A stretch of DNA of 31,937 nucleotides, taken from Tectiglobus sp051009975 (GTDB lineage: Bacteria > Pseudomonadota > Alphaproteobacteria > Rhizobiales > Hyphomicrobiaceae). The stretch is taken from contig JBPCWA010000605.1 in the NCBI GenBank assembly GCA_051009975.1, forward strand, positions 1 to 31,937. Direction: 5' to 3'. Below, in pieces: positions 22,387 through 31,164 of this stretch (positions are counted from its first letter, which is position 1; every line of letters begins with the position of its first letter). Made by a program: the position numbers and the translations under genes. Under the pieces are notes generated by a model. That model ran no database searches, was not told the DNA's origin, and saw only the letters and a program-made list of their open reading frames with translations.

Positions 22387-24147
22387 TCAAGGATCGGAGC
22401 GCGCCACCTGAGTTGCCCGATCGTGCCCTGTTTGGCTTCTACCTCCCATCTCAAACCCGCTGAATTTCGGCATCAAGTCCAGCAAGTGCTTCGTATATTC
22501 GTGCTCCGGAGCAGTGAATAGTCGTTCTGTTTCGGCGACTTCCAATAGTTGGCCATGCCGCATGACACCGATACGATCGCACATTTGACGGACGACTGGC
22601 AGATCATGGCTGATGAAGAGCATTGTGAGCCCTAACTCTTCTTGAAGATCCTTAAGTAGATTGAGAATTTGCGCCTGAATGGAAACATCAAGGGCAGACG
22701 TGGGTTCGTCACAAACGAGAAATCGCGGCCGAGTCGCCAAAGCACGAGCGATGGATATTCGCTGACGCTGACCACCTGAAAACTCGTGCGGGAACTTCAT
22801 TGCCGCCTTCCCCCCAAGCCCGACAATATCAAGCAAGTCCCGCACCATTGCGTCGGCCTCGCCGCGCCCCGAGACCATGCCGTGAAACAGGATTGGCTCC
22901 GCGACGATGTCTTTGACTCGCATCCTGGCATTCAGAGACGAAAACGGATCCTGAAAAACCATTTGCATCTGCCGCCTCCAAGGCTGAGCTGCTTTGCGCG
23001 TCTTGAAGGACGTGAGGTTCGTACCGGCAAACGCTATTTGTCCGCCTGTTGGCTTGTAGATGCCCGTAATCATTCGCGCGACGGTTGATTTCCCAGATCC
23101 ACTCTCACCAACCAATCCAAATACTTCGCCGGTCTTGATCACAAAATTTAGGTCTTTCACCGCATCCAGGTACCGTCGCTGACCGGGCCAGATCGAATGG
23201 CGGACGATAAAGCGCATATGCAGGTCTTCGACCGCAACGAGCTGTTCCAACTCTTCGCCGAAGCTTTGGGCGCGACCAAGCCAATGTGTCGCCAAATCGA
23301 GACCTTCCGACCGCGTACCAGCATCTTCAATGTAAGTGACGAGTGGAAATCGGCGAACACGCCGATCAGGTCGTGGCACAGCAGATATCAGACTCTTCGT
23401 GTAGTCATGTCGCGGTTTCGTGATAATTTGAGCGGTGTCACCTGTCTCCACCACACGTCCGCGATACATAACGGCCACACGATCAGCAGTCTCCGCAATG
23501 ACACCCATATCGTGCGTGATGAGGATCATTCCGACATTGCGGTCGCGGCACAAGCCCTTCATCAGTTCCAAGATCTGCGCTTGAACTGAGACATCTAACG
23601 CAGTCGTCGGCTCATCGGCGATAACGAGTTCGGGATCAGCACATAGTGCCAAAGCAATGACAACCCGCTGCCGCATGCCCCCTGAAAACTGATGCGGGTA
23701 TTGCGCAATTCGCACTTCTGGATCGGGAATTCCGACAGCATTTAGAAGATCTACCGCTCGCTCGCGCGCCGCGGCGTCACTCAAATGCAGATGTTGGAGA
23801 ATTGTGTCTACCAGTTGCGTTTCAATAGTTTGCAGAGGATCCAGCGATGTCCGCGGATCCTGGAAGATCGTTCCGATGCGCGCCCCGCGAACATGCCGGA
23901 TGGCAGCGTCATCCAGGCCATCTATACGCTCACCATTGAGATAGACCTCACCTCGCGTCATCTCCCCGGGCGGTTCTAGCAAACCGATAACTGCATTGCC
24001 GATCGTTGATTTGCCGGCTCCGGACTCTCCAACAATACCCAGTATCTCGCCAGGTTCCACAGTCAAGGATAAATCTTCGACGGCTGTCACGTGACCGCGC
24101 CGCGAGGGAAATTCCACTCGCATACCGCGTATGTCGAGAAGAGCCAT
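22387..24147 (-). CDS. Dipeptide/oligopeptide ABC importer, fused double ATPase (DppD-DppF type)
   Basis: The 586-residue protein joins two oligopeptide-type ABC ATPase domains in one chain, as in GsiA. Domain one has Walker A GESGAGKST (40-48), signature FSGGMRQ (154-160) and Walker B LVIADEPTTALD. Domain two has Walker A GESGSGKST (347-355), signature FSGGQRQ (457-463) and Walker B FLVCDEPTSALD. Each domain ends with the oligopeptide-specific segment that caps the transporter: PRHDYTKSLISAVP after domain one and PEHEYTKHLLDLMP after domain two. The frame extends 38 codons upstream, but ATG at 24147 fits the family start MALLDIRGMRVEF and falls nine bases after the permease stop. It is the last gene of a five-gene operon. 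Confidence 0.93.
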   Translation of the reverse strand: MALLDIRGMRVEFPSRRGHVTAVEDLSLTVEPGEILGIVGESGAGKSTIGNAVIGLLEPPGEMTRGEVYLNGERIDGLDDAAIRHVRGARIGTIFQDPRTSLDPLQTIETQLVDTILQHLHLSDAAARERAVDLLNAVGIPDPEVRIAQYPHQFSGGMRQRVVIALALCADPELVIADEPTTALDVSVQAQILELMKGLCRDRNVGMILITHDMGVIAETADRVAVMYRGRVVETGDTAQIITKPRHDYTKSLISAVPRPDRRVRRFPLVTYIEDAGTRSEGLDLATHWLGRAQSFGEELEQLVAVEDLHMRFIVRHSIWPGQRRYLDAVKDLNFVIKTGEVFGLVGESGSGKSTVARMITGIYKPTGGQIAFAGTNLTSFKTRKAAQPWRRQMQMVFQDPFSSLNARMRVKDIVAEPILFHGMVSGRGEADAMVRDLLDIVGLGGKAAMKFPHEFSGGQRQRISIARALATRPRFLVCDEPTSALDVSIQAQILNLLKDLQEELGLTMLFISHDLPVVRQMCDRIGVMRHGQLLEVAETERLFTAPEHEYTKHLLDLMPKFSGFEMGGRSQTGHDRATQVARSDP

Positions 24148-24155
24148 CGTTCCAC

Positions 24156-25109
24156 TCACCTCAATTTTGGATTGAGCGCATCCCGCAACCAATCTCCAAG
24201 TAAATTGATCGCTAGAACGAGCAGAACCAAAGCGATCCCTGGGAATATCGTGATCCACCACTCACCAGAGAACAAAAAGTCATTTCCAACTCTAATCAAG
24301 GTCCCGAGCGACGGCGTCGTGGGCGGGACCCCAACTCCCAAAAAAGATAGTGTCGCTTCCGTAATGATCGCAATCGCCAGATGGATCGTCGCAATAACGA
24401 GAACCGGCCCTAAAACGTTTGGAAGCACGTGACGCCAGAGGATCGCGCCTGCCCCCAAGCCAATAACTCGCGCCGCTTGGACATATTCTTTGTTCTTTTC
24501 AACCAAAGTAGAGCCACGCACCGTTCGCGCGTACTGAACCCAGCCGGACACTCCAATCGCAAAAATAAGTACATAAAATGCAATGTCCTCGTGCAGATCG
24601 CGGGGGACGACGCCGCGCGCGACACCATCAATGAGTAGGGCAATAAGGATCGCAGGAAACGACAGTTGAATATCAGCGATACGCATAATGAACGCATCCA
24701 CACGGCCGCCGACGTAGCCACTGATCAAGCCTAATCCAACACCAAGAACCATCGAAAAAATAACTGAGGCAAAACCGACGAACAGCGAAATTCGCGAGCC
24801 AAAAATAATTGTCGACAGGATGTCTCGGCCTTGATCGTCGGTTCCAAGTAGAAATCGTGGATCGCCGTCTGGCAACCATGCAGGCGGCAAGCTAGCATCC
24901 ATAATGTCAATGGTCACAAGGTCAAATGGATCATGTGGAGCAACCAGTGGTGCGAACACGGCAGCCACAAAAAAAACAAGCGTCACTATTGCTGAGCCAA
25001 CCGCGATCGGTGACGCCAAGAAACTATGCCAGATATCGCTCTCGCGGACACGACTAAGCCAGCTCTGCGCGGGGGCCTCTTCGGGCCGGGTGTCAGGAGT
25101 TGTCGCCAT
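24156..25109 (-). CDS. Oligopeptide ABC importer permease (DppC type)
   Basis: The 317-residue permease begins with a hydrophilic tail and a first helix (VGSAIVTLVFFVAAVFAPLVAP). It has the DppC/OppC text FLLGTDDQGRDILSTIIFGSRISLFVGF, and the EAA coupling loop in YVQAARVIGLGAGAILWRHVLPNVLGPVLV. It ends LLGDWLRDALNPKLR, the usual OppC ending. It would pair with the preceding DppB-type subunit in the inner membrane. Its start lies four bases after the stop of that gene. Confidence 0.93.
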   Translation of the reverse strand: MATTPDTRPEEAPAQSWLSRVRESDIWHSFLASPIAVGSAIVTLVFFVAAVFAPLVAPHDPFDLVTIDIMDASLPPAWLPDGDPRFLLGTDDQGRDILSTIIFGSRISLFVGFASVIFSMVLGVGLGLISGYVGGRVDAFIMRIADIQLSFPAILIALLIDGVARGVVPRDLHEDIAFYVLIFAIGVSGWVQYARTVRGSTLVEKNKEYVQAARVIGLGAGAILWRHVLPNVLGPVLVIATIHLAIAIITEATLSFLGVGVPPTTPSLGTLIRVGNDFLFSGEWWITIFPGIALVLLVLAINLLGDWLRDALNPKLR

Positions 25110-25112
25110 CCG

Positions 25113-26096
25113 TCAATGACCGGCGCCAGCACTGTCGACCCGCAGCCTCGGATCCACTACAAAATAGAGAACGTCGACGATCAAATTGATCAGGACAAAA
25201 AAGAATGCGATGAGCACCAGATAGGCGGCCATAATGGGTATATCGACGTTACTGATCGCCTGAATAAAGAGCAGCCCCATCCCAGGCCACTGAAACACAC
25301 TTTCCGTAATAATAGCAAAGGCGATAATTGAACCGAGCTGGAGGCCCGTGATGGTGATTACTGGAACAAGTGTATTCTTCAAGGCCATCTTATAGTGGAC
25401 GTATCGGTCCGGCAGTCCACGGGCGCGGCCAAATTTGACAAAATCTGTGCGCAGCACCTCCAGCATCTCAGCGCGAACCAGACGCATGATAAGGGTCATT
25501 TGAAATAGGGCCAAAGTGATCGATGGCATAATCAAGGACTTCAGACCTGACGGAGTGAGAAAGCCGGTCGTCCACCAGCCGATGGCAACGACCTCTCCGC
25601 GTCCGAACGTCGGCAACCAACGCAGAACAACGCCGAACAGCAGTATCAAGAGTATGCCAATGAGAAATGTCGGCAACGAAACGCCCACCAGTGACAAAGT
25701 CATAAACGCTCGTGAAATCAATCCGTTTCTATAGATCGCCGTATAAACGCCCATCGGTATACCAATGGCCAATGCCAGTATGGCTGAGACGAGTGACAGT
25801 TCAATCGTGGCCGGCAGTCGTTCGGCGATGAGTTCTGACACTGGTCGGCGGTGCTGATAGGAAAAACCGAACTCGCCTTTTGCAGAATTTTCAACAAACC
25901 GAGCAAATTGAACTACGAAGGGATCGTTTAGACCCAACCTTTCCCGAAGTTCTGCGCGCTCCTCCAGTGTCGTGTCCTGTCCCACCATGTTGTTGATCGG
26001 ATCACCAACATATCGGAACAAACCGAAAGCGATGAGAGCAACGGCCAGCATGACCACAATAGATTGAAATATGCGCTGCAGAACGAAGCTGAACAT
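25113..26096 (-). CDS. Oligopeptide ABC importer permease (DppB type)
   Basis: The 327-residue protein has the DppB/OppB pattern: an N-terminal helix (QRIFQSIVVMLAVALIAFGLF), a periplasmic segment with DPFVVQFARFVENSAKGEFGFSY split by helices, the ISLVGVSLPTFLIGILLILLFG-type core and the coupling loop DFVKFGRARGLPDRYVHYKMALKNTLVPV. The end VDVLYFVVDPRLR is typical. The start is ATG at 26096; a stem-loop separates it from the binding-protein gene upstream. Confidence 0.93.
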   Translation of the reverse strand: MFSFVLQRIFQSIVVMLAVALIAFGLFRYVGDPINNMVGQDTTLEERAELRERLGLNDPFVVQFARFVENSAKGEFGFSYQHRRPVSELIAERLPATIELSLVSAILALAIGIPMGVYTAIYRNGLISRAFMTLSLVGVSLPTFLIGILLILLFGVVLRWLPTFGRGEVVAIGWWTTGFLTPSGLKSLIMPSITLALFQMTLIMRLVRAEMLEVLRTDFVKFGRARGLPDRYVHYKMALKNTLVPVITITGLQLGSIIAFAIITESVFQWPGMGLLFIQAISNVDIPIMAAYLVLIAFFFVLINLIVDVLYFVVDPRLRVDSAGAGH

Positions 26097-26121
26097 GCCA
26101 GTGCCAATACCCTACATGAAA

Positions 26122-26146
26122 ATCGGCCGCATCCACTGCGGCCGAT
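26122..26146 (-). terminator. Stem-loop between binding-protein and permease genes
   Basis: ATCGGCCGCA and TGCGGCCGAT form a perfect ten-bp stem with a five-base loop. On the minus strand it runs into TTTT. Within an operon it probably acts as a partial terminator or 3' stabiliser, raising binding-protein expression over the permeases. Confidence 0.65.
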
Positions 26147-26164
26147 GGTGGAGAGGCGCCGACC

Positions 26165-27763
26165 TCATTTCACGACGACGTAGCGTAGATCAAAATTGTT
26201 GTCAGGGCGTTGAACAACTTCGAGTTTATCAGAAACACCCCACGACAATGGCTGCTGATGCAGCGGAACGTGACCGACTTCTTCCTTGTGTATCTTGAAA
26301 GCCTCGTCGATCATCGCCTGACGTTTCACCTGATCGGTTTCGGACTGAATCTTAGCGGTCAAAGTGTTGATCTTGGGGTTGCAGTATCCACCCAGATTGA
26401 ACGCGCCAAGTTTATCCGGTCCGCCACGGCAAGCGATCAGCGATGACAAGGGATTATGGCTGTCAAACGTGGACGGGGTCCACCCTAACAAGTAGAAGCT
26501 GGTATCATAGCCGTTTTGTGCGAGCACCTTGCCAAAATACTTGGATTTGGTTTGAGCTAACAAATTTACCTTGAGTTTGATTCGGGCAAGCATACCGACG
26601 ACCGCCTGACAAATTCGCTCGTCATTGACATAGCGATCGTTCGGACAGTCCATGGTCACGTCAAACCCGTCAGAATAGCCTGCATCCGCCATCAATTGTT
26701 TTGCGCTGCCTAGATCAAACGGCAGACGGTCGTTCAACGCTGGATTGAAACCGTTGATCTGTGGAGCCACCATCAAACCCGCAGGGATGGATGCGCCTCG
26801 CATTACCTTTTTCTGGATCGCATCAATATTGATTGCATGCATAATGGCCTTTCGAACGCGGACATCCTTGAAGGGGTTTTTGCCCTTGATACTGGATGTC
26901 AAAAGCTCATCTCGTTTCTGGTCAAACCCGAGAAAGATAGTTCGCGCTTCCGGCCCCGTCAGCGGTCGGACCCCGGCTGCACTCTCCAACCGTTTCCAAT
27001 CCTGCACCGGCACTGGAAATGCCATATCAATGTTGCCCGAGATCAGGGCTGCGACACGGGTGGCGTCCTGCGAGATCGGAGTGAAGACCACGTCCGTCAC
27101 ATTACTCTTCATCTCAGCCCAATAGTTGGGGTTACGCACGAGCACGGTCTTGACGCCCGTCTGGCGTGACTTGAGCATGAACGGACCGGTGCCGTTGGCA
27201 TTGAGATTCGCGTAGTTGCCCTCATCGCCACCTTTGACGTTCGTCGCCTCAACTGCCTTATTTTTCTCAGCCCACTGCTTGTCCATGATGTAGAATATTT
27301 CAAACTGCAGCGGCAAAATTGGATTGGGAGCAGGTGTAATAATGTCGATCGTGTAATCGTCGACTATCCTGGCTTCCTTGATGAGGGCAGCGACGACCTT
27401 CATGTCGGAACCTTCAGAGTTCAGTCGCTCGACGGAGAACTTGACATCGTCAGCTTTGAAGTCGCTTCCGTCGTGAAATTTCACGCCTTGTCGCAACTTA
27501 AAGCGCCAAACTGTCGGCTCCGTATTCTCCCATGACTCAGCCAAAGCACCTATCAGCTCCATCTTGTCATTGCGAATGACAAGACCTTCATAGACATTTC
27601 GCTGGAAACCGAGCGTGAACGTTTCGAAGAGGCCGTGCGGATCCATCGTTTGAGCGTCGCCTTGAAACGCGTATTTGAGTGTCTTGGCATGAAGCGACGT
27701 TGCACCCGCAAGGGCCAAACTGCCCGCCAAAAGAGACAGGATAGCTCTACTCATTCCCTTCAT
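26165..27763 (-). CDS. Oligopeptide ABC importer substrate-binding protein (family 5)
   Basis: The 532-residue protein is a DppA/OppA-type periplasmic binding protein. It has a signal peptide (residues 1-26, LSLLAGSLALAGATSLHA, cleaved before KTLKYAF), followed by the family signature region NVYEGLVIRNDKMELIGALAESWE and WRFKLRQGVKFHDGSDFKADDVKFSVERL. It ends with the usual QQPLSWGVSDKLEVVQRPDNNFDLRYV segment. The frame runs 25 codons further upstream, but ATG at 27763 is preceded by AAGGAG at ten bases and gives the proper signal peptide. It follows the amidohydrolase gene by 163 bases. The ligand, probably a short peptide or a related compound, cannot be read from the sequence. Confidence 0.93.
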   Translation of the reverse strand: MKGMSRAILSLLAGSLALAGATSLHAKTLKYAFQGDAQTMDPHGLFETFTLGFQRNVYEGLVIRNDKMELIGALAESWENTEPTVWRFKLRQGVKFHDGSDFKADDVKFSVERLNSEGSDMKVVAALIKEARIVDDYTIDIITPAPNPILPLQFEIFYIMDKQWAEKNKAVEATNVKGGDEGNYANLNANGTGPFMLKSRQTGVKTVLVRNPNYWAEMKSNVTDVVFTPISQDATRVAALISGNIDMAFPVPVQDWKRLESAAGVRPLTGPEARTIFLGFDQKRDELLTSSIKGKNPFKDVRVRKAIMHAINIDAIQKKVMRGASIPAGLMVAPQINGFNPALNDRLPFDLGSAKQLMADAGYSDGFDVTMDCPNDRYVNDERICQAVVGMLARIKLKVNLLAQTKSKYFGKVLAQNGYDTSFYLLGWTPSTFDSHNPLSSLIACRGGPDKLGAFNLGGYCNPKINTLTAKIQSETDQVKRQAMIDEAFKIHKEEVGHVPLHQQPLSWGVSDKLEVVQRPDNNFDLRYVVVK

Positions 27764-27926
27764 GGGCCACGAACTCCTTTTCGTCGTTGTCATTACGTTG
27801 AACCGCGATGCTTCAGTGAGGACCATAACAAGACACAAACGCCCCCCCGATGGCCAGCATTAACTTTCGTTCAAGGGTGAATTCGCGTACCGCTCCGTCG
27901 CCCTCGACGGAATTTGACAATCGGGG

Positions 27927-29177
27927 CTATTGAAACTTACGATTCTTGTAGATACGCCCATCCTTCATCACAAAGTCGATCCTCTTTCCATCGTTCTCAA
28001 GACAGCCGATATCTACCAGCGGATTGCCATCGACCACAATGAGATCTGCTTTGTAACCGACGGCCAAGCGGCCGATTTCGTGTTCGAGCTTCATGACTTC
28101 AGCCGCCGTTTCCAAGGACGCTCTAATGGCACCCAAGTTGCCCAAAACGTCCGCCGTTAATGAAAACTCGTCAGCTTGATATCGATGGCAGGCTCCCAAT
28201 AGATCTGATCCGAATGCGATCTTCACGCCCGCGCGGTGCGATATTTCAACCGCCTTCAAACCCGCATCGACAACAGTCTTAAGCTTTTCGATCGAAACTT
28301 GCGGGAATCCGAACTCGCGACCGTGCCGATTGAGCGCATAGTATGTTATGTTCGTGGGGACATGATACGCCCCCATTCGGGCAAGGAGTTCCGCCGTTTC
28401 TTGATCGATGAGGTTACAGTGCTCAAGAGTGCGGACCCCTGCCCGCACAGCCATCACAATCGATTCCGGGGTGTAGGTGTGAGCCATCGCGTATGTCCGC
28501 CAAGCAGCGGCCTCTTCGCATATGGCGGTCAATTCTTCCATTGAGTATTGTGTGTTTTCGATTGGGTCGGAGGCCGACGACACGCCGCCTCCAGCCATGA
28601 TTTTGACTTGATGAGCCCCCTTGCGCAGCTCGTCTCGAGCCGCCCGCCTACATTCGTCTACGCCGTCTGCAATGCGCCCGAGCTGCTGACCTAGATTGTG
28701 GTGTTCGGTCTGCAGCCTTTGGCTCATGACACTGACGGGACGAATGTCGCTATGGCCTCCAGTCTGGCTCAATGCCAGCCCACAGACCCGAAGCCTCGGT
28801 CCCTCAAGCAATCCGTGATCGACAGCGTCGGCCAATCCACGATCTGCGCCCGCCGCGTCCCGGACCGTCGTGAAGCCGCGCATCAGCATGCCATGCATAA
28901 TCTGAATGGTTTCGGCAAATAGATAGCTCACAGGTTTTGACATGAGTTTTGTCAGATCAAGTTCACTCGCCTTGACGTGAACGTGGGCGTCGATCAACCC
29001 GGGCATCAGCGTCGCACCGCTCAGGTCGATTTCACGCACACCGTCTCGACATGTGGAGATCGGCCTGTCGGAAACCTCCCTAATTCGATCGCCATCCACT
29101 AAAACGTCAAAGCCCTCACGTGCCTCAGCCTGTGTTGCATCAACAAGGGTGGCGTTACGAAACAGCACTGCACTCAT
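27927..29177 (-). CDS. Amidohydrolase superfamily metal-dependent hydrolase (prolidase-like)
   Basis: The 416-residue protein is a TIM-barrel amidohydrolase. Metal-site residues are H65 and H67 in GLIDAHVHV, the lysine K192 in VKIMAGGGVSS (carboxylated in relatives), H233 in MAHTYTP, H253 in TLEHCNLID, and D325 in IAFGSDLLG. It resembles the COG1228 group often labelled imidazolonepropionase or Xaa-Pro dipeptidase, several of which cleave dipeptides or N-acyl amino acids. It is the first gene of an operon whose other members form an oligopeptide importer, so it probably acts on the imported compound in the cytoplasm. ATG at 29177 has GGAGG six bases upstream; the longer open frame has no ribosome-binding support. 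Confidence 0.88.
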   Translation of the reverse strand: MSAVLFRNATLVDATQAEAREGFDVLVDGDRIREVSDRPISTCRDGVREIDLSGATLMPGLIDAHVHVKASELDLTKLMSKPVSYLFAETIQIMHGMLMRGFTTVRDAAGADRGLADAVDHGLLEGPRLRVCGLALSQTGGHSDIRPVSVMSQRLQTEHHNLGQQLGRIADGVDECRRAARDELRKGAHQVKIMAGGGVSSASDPIENTQYSMEELTAICEEAAAWRTYAMAHTYTPESIVMAVRAGVRTLEHCNLIDQETAELLARMGAYHVPTNITYYALNRHGREFGFPQVSIEKLKTVVDAGLKAVEISHRAGVKIAFGSDLLGACHRYQADEFSLTADVLGNLGAIRASLETAAEVMKLEHEIGRLAVGYKADLIVVDGNPLVDIGCLENDGKRIDFVMKDGRIYKNRKFQ

Positions 29178-29572
29178 CTGATACCTCCATTCCAGCGTGC
29201 GGATCGCCATCCTATCGCAGAGCCAGCTTCAGCCGCAGCAAGCGATATATCCGGCCGCTTTTAGGCGGCGGCGATCGCCCTATGCGCACCGCCTGTTTCA
29301 AGCCTAGCCCTCACGTATCGCGCCCGTCGCCGCGAGCAAATAGCTGATGCAGGTATGATCACCAGCGCCCACTCGGTCTCTTATTCTCGTCCGCTCGCCC
29401 ACTCTCATAGAGTCGACTGTGCCACCGACTGCGCAATGAGATTGCCTACACCGAACCGGCAGTCTACAGAAAAGCGAAGATTGCCTTATCATGACCCGAA
29501 TCTGAATTGCACTTAACGCCTCGTTAGTCGAATCAGCGTGAAGTAACCCCTGTTGATCGGGGGAGGGTGTCG
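29178..29572. other. Divergent intergenic region, nothing recognised
   Basis: This separates the leftward importer operon from the rightward SDR-like gene and should carry both promoters. I saw no clear promoter pair, operator, repeat or small gene in it. A GGGAGG site at 29561-29566 serves the SDR-like gene. Confidence 0.4.
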
Positions 29573-30313
29573 ATGCTTATGAGTGTTGCAGAGATCAAGG
29601 GCCGGGCGGGCGTTTGCCCTGAAATTGCTGGCTCACGAGTCTTGATTACGGGACTAGGAGCGACGTTTGGCGTCGACATCACCAGAGCGTTTGCCGAACA
29701 CGGCTGCCGCATGGTGCTGCAGATTCCAGACCCGTGCCCAGAAACGGACGCCCTTTTGGAAATTGTAGCCGAAAGTGCTTTGGATTTGAGGGCCCACCAT
29801 AGCGCGATCGCAAAACCGGAATCGGCGACCCGATTCGCGCAACTGGCCAACAAAGCTTTCGGCGGTTTGGAAACAGTGATCAATCTCATCCAAGTTACCC
29901 GATTTGATCTGAATAGCGCGACCACGCTCGAGGACATTGAAACGATGTTTCAGCATCGCCTCCAGACGGCCGCCCACACGACCCAGGTTGCAGCAAATCG
30001 GATGGGCCTGACATGGTCCAATGGCTCGATACTCAATATTCTAAGATTGCCTACACCGAAGACGTCGGCGGAATCTGCGCTCGCAGGCATCCTGAGAACG
30101 GGCTTTGCGGCGATGGTCCGCTTAGAGGCTGCCAAGTGGGGCGAACAAGGTATTCGCGTCAACGGCATCGCTCCTCGCACCAATATTTGCGATGCCAATC
30201 CTGTTTTGACAGACTGTATGAGCAACGAACCAGACATCGCTGCCGTTGCGATCTATTTAGCGTCAAAGGATGGTCGGGCGATTACAGGCCACGTGCTTGA
30301 TTGCGACAACTAA
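29573..30313 (+). CDS. Divergent SDR-fold protein lacking catalytic Tyr and Lys
   Basis: The 246-residue product follows the short-chain dehydrogenase fold: SRVLITGLGATFGVDITRAFAEHG at the N-terminus, GSILNILRLP in the middle, FAAMVRLEAAKWGEQGIRVNGIAP after it, and ASKDGRAITGHVLDCDN at the end. The active site is altered. Where the family has S-A-Y-x3-K the sequence reads SAESALA, replacing Tyr with E167 and Lys with A171. The NNAG motif is replaced by NLIQ, and the nucleotide-binding glycine pattern is atypical. It is therefore probably not a standard oxidoreductase and may bind a ligand or be regulatory. ATG at 29573 has GGGAGG six bases upstream. Confidence 0.75.
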   Translation: MLMSVAEIKGRAGVCPEIAGSRVLITGLGATFGVDITRAFAEHGCRMVLQIPDPCPETDALLEIVAESALDLRAHHSAIAKPESATRFAQLANKAFGGLETVINLIQVTRFDLNSATTLEDIETMFQHRLQTAAHTTQVAANRMGLTWSNGSILNILRLPTPKTSAESALAGILRTGFAAMVRLEAAKWGEQGIRVNGIAPRTNICDANPVLTDCMSNEPDIAAVAIYLASKDGRAITGHVLDCDN

Positions 30314-30691
30314 ACTTCAACAGTTGAAATCATACTGCTGCCAACGCGCGCGGCCTTGCCGCCTGAGCGAGAGGCCGTGCGGACCAGGAAGCCGCGATAG
30401 CGATCAGAAACTACGGCGCCATCCGTCCGGCTCGTCTCCGAAATTCTCTCAGTTGCTTACAGTTTCTATGAAAAAACCAGGAAATTGACCGGTCAAGCAA
30501 CCCAAAACCGAATGCCTTTGCCCCCCTGCTACCCGTCGCTTCCCCGGACGACCTGAGCGGATTCTGGGCCAACCGACCCTGTCGCGTCTTGCGTGGCCCG
30601 ACCTTCAACCCTATTTCCTGGCCTCAGGCTTACGCATCGTCATTTGACGCAGATTTTTTTCAAACTACGCGCCAAAAATTGAAACTGCAGG
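30314..30691. other. Intergenic region with stem-loops after the SDR-like gene
   Basis: Just after the stop is a small palindrome, TTCAAC-A-GTTGAA (30316-30328). Then a ten-bp stem (30347-30356 with 30372-30381, one G-U pair, 15-base loop) without a T-run follows, possibly marking the transcript end. No gene is seen in the remainder before the groESL promoter. Confidence 0.45.
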
Positions 30692-30720
30692 TTGACAAAC
30701 GCGAGCCGGCTTCATACATC
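30692..30720 (+). promoter_or_regulatory. groESL promoter
   Basis: A perfect TTGACA (30692-30697) is followed after 17 bases by TACATC (30715-30720). The predicted start near 30727 lies just before the CIRCE operator. The same stretch could be read by a heat-shock sigma factor, whose -35 element also contains TTGA in this class. Confidence 0.65.
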
Positions 30721-30734
30721 GATCTCAGCTTTTG

Positions 30735-30761
30735 CTAGCACTCAATTCATGAGAGTGCCAG
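30735..30761. promoter_or_regulatory. CIRCE operator (HrcA binding site)
   Basis: CTAGCACTC, nine spacer bases, then GAGTGCCAG matches the CIRCE consensus TTAGCACTC-N9-GAGTGCTAA with two changes in the second arm and one in the first. It is placed between promoter and groES, as expected for HrcA repression of chaperonin genes. Confidence 0.93.
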
Positions 30762-30817
30762 CACGCGCTTCAAGCCAACTTTAACACTAACCAGCCCATT
30801 CGAAGGAGCAGGTCTTC

Positions 30818-31108
30818 ATGAAGTTCCGCCCTTTGCACGACCGCGTGGTCGTCGAACGTGTCGATAGCGAGACCAAGTCTGCTGGCGGCATTATCATTCC
30901 GGATACAGCAACTGAAAAACCCCAAGAAGGCAAAGTCATCGCAGTAGGCCCCGGCGCCCGCGGCGACGACAACGAATTGGTCGCCCTCGATGTCAAAAAA
31001 GGTGACCGCATACTGTTTGGCAAATGGTCCGGGACCGAAGTCAAACTCGACGGTAAAGAAATGCTCATCATGAAAGAGAGCGATATCATGGGCGTGATCG
31101 AGGGCTAA
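30818..31108 (+). CDS. groES: Co-chaperonin GroES
   Basis: The 96-residue product is a full-length GroES: MKFRPLHDRVVVER at the start, the mobile loop with KSAGGIIIPDTATEKPQEGKV split around residue 25, and the KYSGTEVK-like GKWSGTEVKLDGKEMLIMKESDIMGVIE end. It forms the heptameric lid of the GroEL folding chamber in the cytoplasm. AAGGAG lies ten bases before the ATG. It is the first gene of a bicistronic operon repressed through the CIRCE element. Confidence 0.98.
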   Translation: MKFRPLHDRVVVERVDSETKSAGGIIIPDTATEKPQEGKVIAVGPGARGDDNELVALDVKKGDRILFGKWSGTEVKLDGKEMLIMKESDIMGVIEG

Positions 31109-31164
31109 GCCCGCACCCCAGCTGATAAGTTCAATACGATTGACAATCCAGGAGACTGGCTCAC

